Of a DNA stretch of 64,000 nucleotides, positions 60,301 through 64,000 are shown piece by piece (the first letter of the stretch is position 1; every line of letters begins with the position of its first letter). The translations under genes were made by a program, and so were the position numbers. A model generated the notes under the pieces. The model saw nothing but the letters and a program-made list of their open reading frames with translations. It had not been told where the DNA came from and did no database searches. Source of the stretch: Megalonaias nervosa (taxonomy: Eukaryota > Mollusca > Bivalvia > Unionida > Unionidae); NCBI GenBank assembly GCA_016617855.1, contig JAECUM010004888.1, positions 1 through 64,000 on the forward strand. Reading direction: 5' to 3'.

Positions 60301-61798
60301 AGGATTGGCTGAGTCACCCAAGAGTGATATAGAACCCTTCGACATGAATGGTTCATAATTCTCCTTAATAAAATCAGACTGATGTTTATTAGACCCAACA
60401 AATGTATTGCTTTCAATACATGACCGTGACCTTGACCTCTTGGAAAAAAGAGCATTTGGGATAGGTCTATCTTGATTCTGATGCCTATATTTCAATTTAA
60501 AGCAATCAGAAATGACTTGTCCTTTTTTCTTGCAATAGGTACACGTAAGCAGAGACAAGGATTTTGAATCAAGTTTATCAGAAGCTTGATTTTTAGAAGT
60601 TGTGCCAGATTGAATTTTAGGAGGAGTCGTATTAGGCTGAAATACCTTTCTACCAGTAGACTGCTGAGTGAATGATTTGCCTACAACAGGAACTTTATGA
60701 GTTAAAGGGTACTCATCGGCAGCAAGAGCAGCATTTTCCAAGGTTTCAATCTTATGTTCTTCAAGATGATTCTTAATATCATTAGGAACACAGTTTCTGA
60801 ACTCTTCAAGTAACACAAGTTGTTCAAGACTTTCATAATCATGTTCAACTTTCTTGGCTAAGCACCATCTCTTAAATAACTGTTCTTTTTCTCTAGCAAA
60901 TTCGACATAAGTCTGTCCAGCTTCCTTTTTATAGTTCCTGAATTTTTGCTGATAAGCCTCAGGGACTAATGCATAACCCCTTAAGATGCACTCCTTAACC
61001 AAATCATAATCAGAACTCTGTTGTACTGACAGGGATGCATAGACATTTCGGGCTTTGCCAAAAAGTGCACATTGCAATAATTGAGTCCAATGCTCCCTTG
61101 GCCATTTCAAATTTTCAGCAACTTTTCCAAAATAGATAAAATATTTGTCTACTTCCTTTTCACTAAAAGGGGGAACTAACCTGATATTTTTTGTAATGTC
61201 AAAACTTGAATCTGTATGTGAAGTGGAATCGTGCTTGCCACTTGCCAGCTTAAATTCTTTCATTCTAAGTTGAAATTCCCTTTCATCCTTCTCTCTTTGT
61301 AATTGCATCTGTCTCTCTCTCTCTCCTTTTCTTCAAATTGTAATTGTTTATCTTTCTCCCTCTCCTGTCTCTCTTTCTCCTCATTTTCAAATTGTAATTG
61401 TTTATTTTTCTCCCTCTCCTGTCTCTCTCTGTCCTTTTCTTCAAACTGCATTTGCAATTGCTTCTCTTCAAATTGCAACTGCATTTGTTTCTCTTTTTCT
61501 TCTTTCTGAAACTCGAGCTTCCTTAACTCTACTTCCATTTTGAATTTCATTTTTAATTCTATTACTTTAATGTCAGTGTCTGTCATAGACTTCCTGGCTG
61601 ATGCCAAAACACTTTTATCAAAAATATTTTTCCCCACCAAATATTGGATCAAAATATTTTTAATTTCTTGTTTCGTTAAAGAAGATTTTGCTTCAGAAAG
61701 ATCATACTTTCTGGCAAGTTCAAGCAACTCATCTTTTTCAGACTATCCAACTGCTCCTGAGTTGGATTAGAAAGAAAAGTTTCCACTTTTGATGACAT
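60301..61798 (-). pseudogene. gag of element 2 (coil, SCAN-like capsid, knuckle)
   Basis: The start is the ATG at 61798 (MSSKVETFLSNPTQEQLDSL). One A is missing from an A run near 61735, shifting the frame before DELLELARKYDL. A second shift lies in the GA-rich end of the coil near 61310. The coil has tandem EEKERQEREKDKQLQFE-like units. The capsid then reads open from 61308: YQQKFRNYKKEAGQTYVEFA, LEQLVLLEEFRNCVPNDIK and LEEHKIETLENAALAADEY, a SCAN-like pattern. The zinc knuckle has Gln in place of His (CTYCKKKGQVISDC). Confidence 0.88.
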
Positions 61799-61956
61799 TG
61801 TGAATAAAAGCCTGTTGTTTTCACTTAAGATTTCAAATAAAAATGTAAAATAATACTTGGGATTTAAAGACTAGGGGAATTTAAATTTCAAAAACAATTT
61901 TCTGAAATATTTAACCAAAATTCATATATCCCAAGGACAAGCAACCCAATTTTCTT

Positions 61957-62862
61957 TGTTACATGACAAGGGCTCGTACTCAGTAACAAAGAAAAGAGTG
62001 AAAGCCAACAAGCTTTGTATATTTTACCAAAATAATTTATTTCCCTAGAAAACAATGTAAAAATTGGTAAATAGGACTTACGGTTTGTGAATATAATCCC
62101 AAATTTAATCCTAAGAATGAAAAACACAAGTCCTATCACTAAATAGTTCTATTAGAATCCAAGTTCGAATCTCGATGACACACAAATATGGAAGGCGATG
62201 ACATCAGATGTGGTCCAGTGTACGAATATCAACAATTCCTCAATTGAATCAGTTTTTGTTTCCGAATAATTCCAGAATAAATTTCCATGAATATCTTTCA
62301 GAATTTTTTATAAAAAAGTCAATTTGTTGAGTTTCCAGGAGAATAAATTATTAAATCCAAAAATCAGATGAAAAACAAACAATCTGGCAACAAATAAAAA
62401 TAACACCTTGTTCCTTCAAGATGTTAAAACGACTCTTCCAGAAGAATATTAAGAATGCGTATTTAAACCCCAAAAACATCATTTCAAGTCTCGCGAGATG
62501 GGTCATGTGGTCTCTTACTACAAGAATAATATCACGTACTCCAGTTTAACCCCACTTAAAAACCAATCATAAATAAACCTTGTTTACACATGGTGATCAC
62601 ACAAGGAAAGTATGGCCCTGATACTGACCAATCATTTTAACTGCCTGTTTACGTTCTTGCCAGCCCAAGATGAACTAGGTTAACTAAAAATAATTCTCAT
62701 GTAAACTTTTACGTCATAAATGAACAACATTTGCTAAGAGAAAATATCAAAGAATTTTGAATCCTTTCAATAATCATTACAATAAAATGTAATGAAACAA
62801 AAATAAAATAAAAAAGAATTTTAAAACTAACATACAAGCAATTTAATTACATATATGTAACA
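61957..62862 (-). repeat. LTR of element 2 (5' LTR)
   Basis: On the minus strand it starts TGTTACATATATGTAATTAA and ends ATGTAACA, giving an 8-bp inverted pair (TGTTACAT/ATGTAACA). It shares the ATTGCTTGTATGTTAGTTTT start and an AATAAA (62041-62036) with the LTRs of element 1. Confidence 0.93.
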
Positions 62863-63349
62863 CAATGCAAAGTGAACTTATGGATTTGTCCATCATCCGT
62901 CATCCATTAACAATTGTCATTTACAACATCATCTCAGACAACAATTTTTTTATGGATCATTCTGGCATTAAATTTGTCAGTGGATGCTGATCCATAATGG
63001 GGTATGTCATGACTCAATGCCTAAAAATAGCCTCACATAGGCAGTTTCTTATACCCTATGCACTAACTTTGTAACATGGTTGCAAAGTTTCAGTAGGTAG
63101 GGTTAACTGAAGACAATTGAAGCAAAATTACCTTACATCCTAATAGTGTCATTTTGCACACATTGATATGAACAGAGCAACATAGTTCAGCGTAAGCATC
63201 ACATTGTGTACTCTCTAGTTTTGTTCTGTTTGTCTGTAAACAATATGGCAGTGCACATCTGGTCTTATGGTTAATTTCTTTGTATTGCAACAAGGCAGAT
63301 TCATAACTTGCCATGTTCTATATATGGCTGCTATTACTAAAAATAGACA
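62863..63349. other. Flank of element 2, nothing recognised
   Basis: No coding sequence or clear repeat seen. Confidence 0.4.
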
Positions 63350-64000
63350 AACCTCAAGAAAGCTTTTCAAAACCATTCAACAGAATTTGACAAAATTTTA
63401 CAGCATTCTAGCCAGAGGGTCTTTCAGGTTTGTTTAGATGTTACGTATTTACTGTCAAAGATGGTTTATGTTACTAAAAATATAAAAACTTTAAAAGACT
63501 CCATTCTTATATTCCTGAGAATTAGACCAAATTTCACTGAACGCATTCTGGCATATAGAGTTTTCAAAGTTATACAAATGTTACTAAAATTAGAAAAGCA
63601 TTGAAATTACTTTAAAATACGTTCAGCAGAATTTCATCAAATTTGACAAAAAGAATCCTAAAATAGATGGCTTTGGGTTTGTGCAGTCAGTGCCAATCTG
63701 CCATCAAATATGGCCACCATTACTGAAATGTCTTTGCACTACTCAGTAGAATTTGACCAAGTTTTTTAGAAAGCATCCTGGCTTGAAGATCTTTCAGGTT
63801 TATACAAATGATGCTTATCCAGTATCAAATGTGGCGACTACTAAAAAAGATAAATGCTATATGACTTCTCAGAAATTGCTGTGCAGAATTTTACTGAATT
63901 TGATTTAAAGCATTCTGGTTATAAGGGCTTTTGAATTTACACAATAATACTGATCTGCCATTAGATATGGCAGTATTGGAAAATCTTTTAAATGACTACA
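63350..64000 (+). repeat. Degenerate tandem repeat of 110-135 bp, runs off the window
   Basis: Text like AGCATTCTGGCTTGAAGGTC, TTTCAGGTTTATACAAATG, TGCCATCAAATATGGCCAC and CAGAATTTGACCAAATTTT recurs near 63407, 63541, 63651, 63771 and 63906. The units are heavily mutated. Confidence 0.8.

Larger units (their letters stand above)
58690..62862 (-). mobile_element. Second Gmr1-like LTR element, 3'-truncated
   Basis: Minus-strand copy of the same family as 3941-10959. From right to left it has one LTR, gag, protease and integrase, then stops matching about 70 bases into the reverse transcriptase linker region. Reverse transcriptase, RNase H and the second LTR are missing. It contains the longest open frame in the window (802 codons), but gag is split by frameshifts and integrase is internally deleted. 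Confidence 0.92.

Overview
The window is eukaryotic and AT-rich, with one intron-containing gene buried in repeats. The repeat types point to a bivalve mollusc, although the species cannot be named from the sequence. They include composite tandem repeats that begin near AAGAGGCCC...GCTCAC, two tRNA-derived SINE families, hAT-type DNA transposon remnants whose ends read CATAGCTGCCAAC, and Gmr1-like LTR retrotransposons. Nothing is organised as a prokaryotic operon.

The one confident host gene is SAR1, the small GTPase that starts COPII coat assembly at the endoplasmic reticulum. It lies on the minus strand from 48594 (ATG) to 20314 (stop). Every coding exon can be placed with consensus splice sites, giving 582 bases and 193 residues. 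Its exon 2, which carries the P-loop and the lead into switch I, is present twice: a canonical copy (36287-36406) and a diverged copy (42242-42361). Both are exactly 120 bases and have the same 1-1 phase. They keep 30 of 39 residues while 20 of those 30 shared codons differ synonymously. This looks like an alternative, probably mutually exclusive, exon pair that would make two SAR1 isoforms. It is the most interesting signal in the window.

Layout. 1-265: tandem 89-bp repeat. 380-702: inverted-repeat block. 2858-3784: solo LTR. 3941-10959: full-length but broken Gmr1-like element on the plus strand, with integrase before reverse transcriptase. 10960-20313: downstream of SAR1, holding a decayed hAT transposase (15543-17930) and short tandem repeats. 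20314-48604: SAR1, whose introns carry SINEs, a Penelope-like GIY-YIG fragment, a LINE end, two hAT-like elements and long arrays of about 150-160-bp repeats. 48605-57786: SINEs, microsatellites, a decayed OTU-protease/transposase element (51640-54464) and a CpG-richer stretch near 57 kb that could be a promoter. 58690-62862: a second, minus-strand, 3'-truncated Gmr1-like element with one LTR. 63350-64000: a tandem array that runs off the window.

Apart from SAR1, all protein-coding signal is from mobile elements and all of it is broken by stops, frameshifts or deletions.
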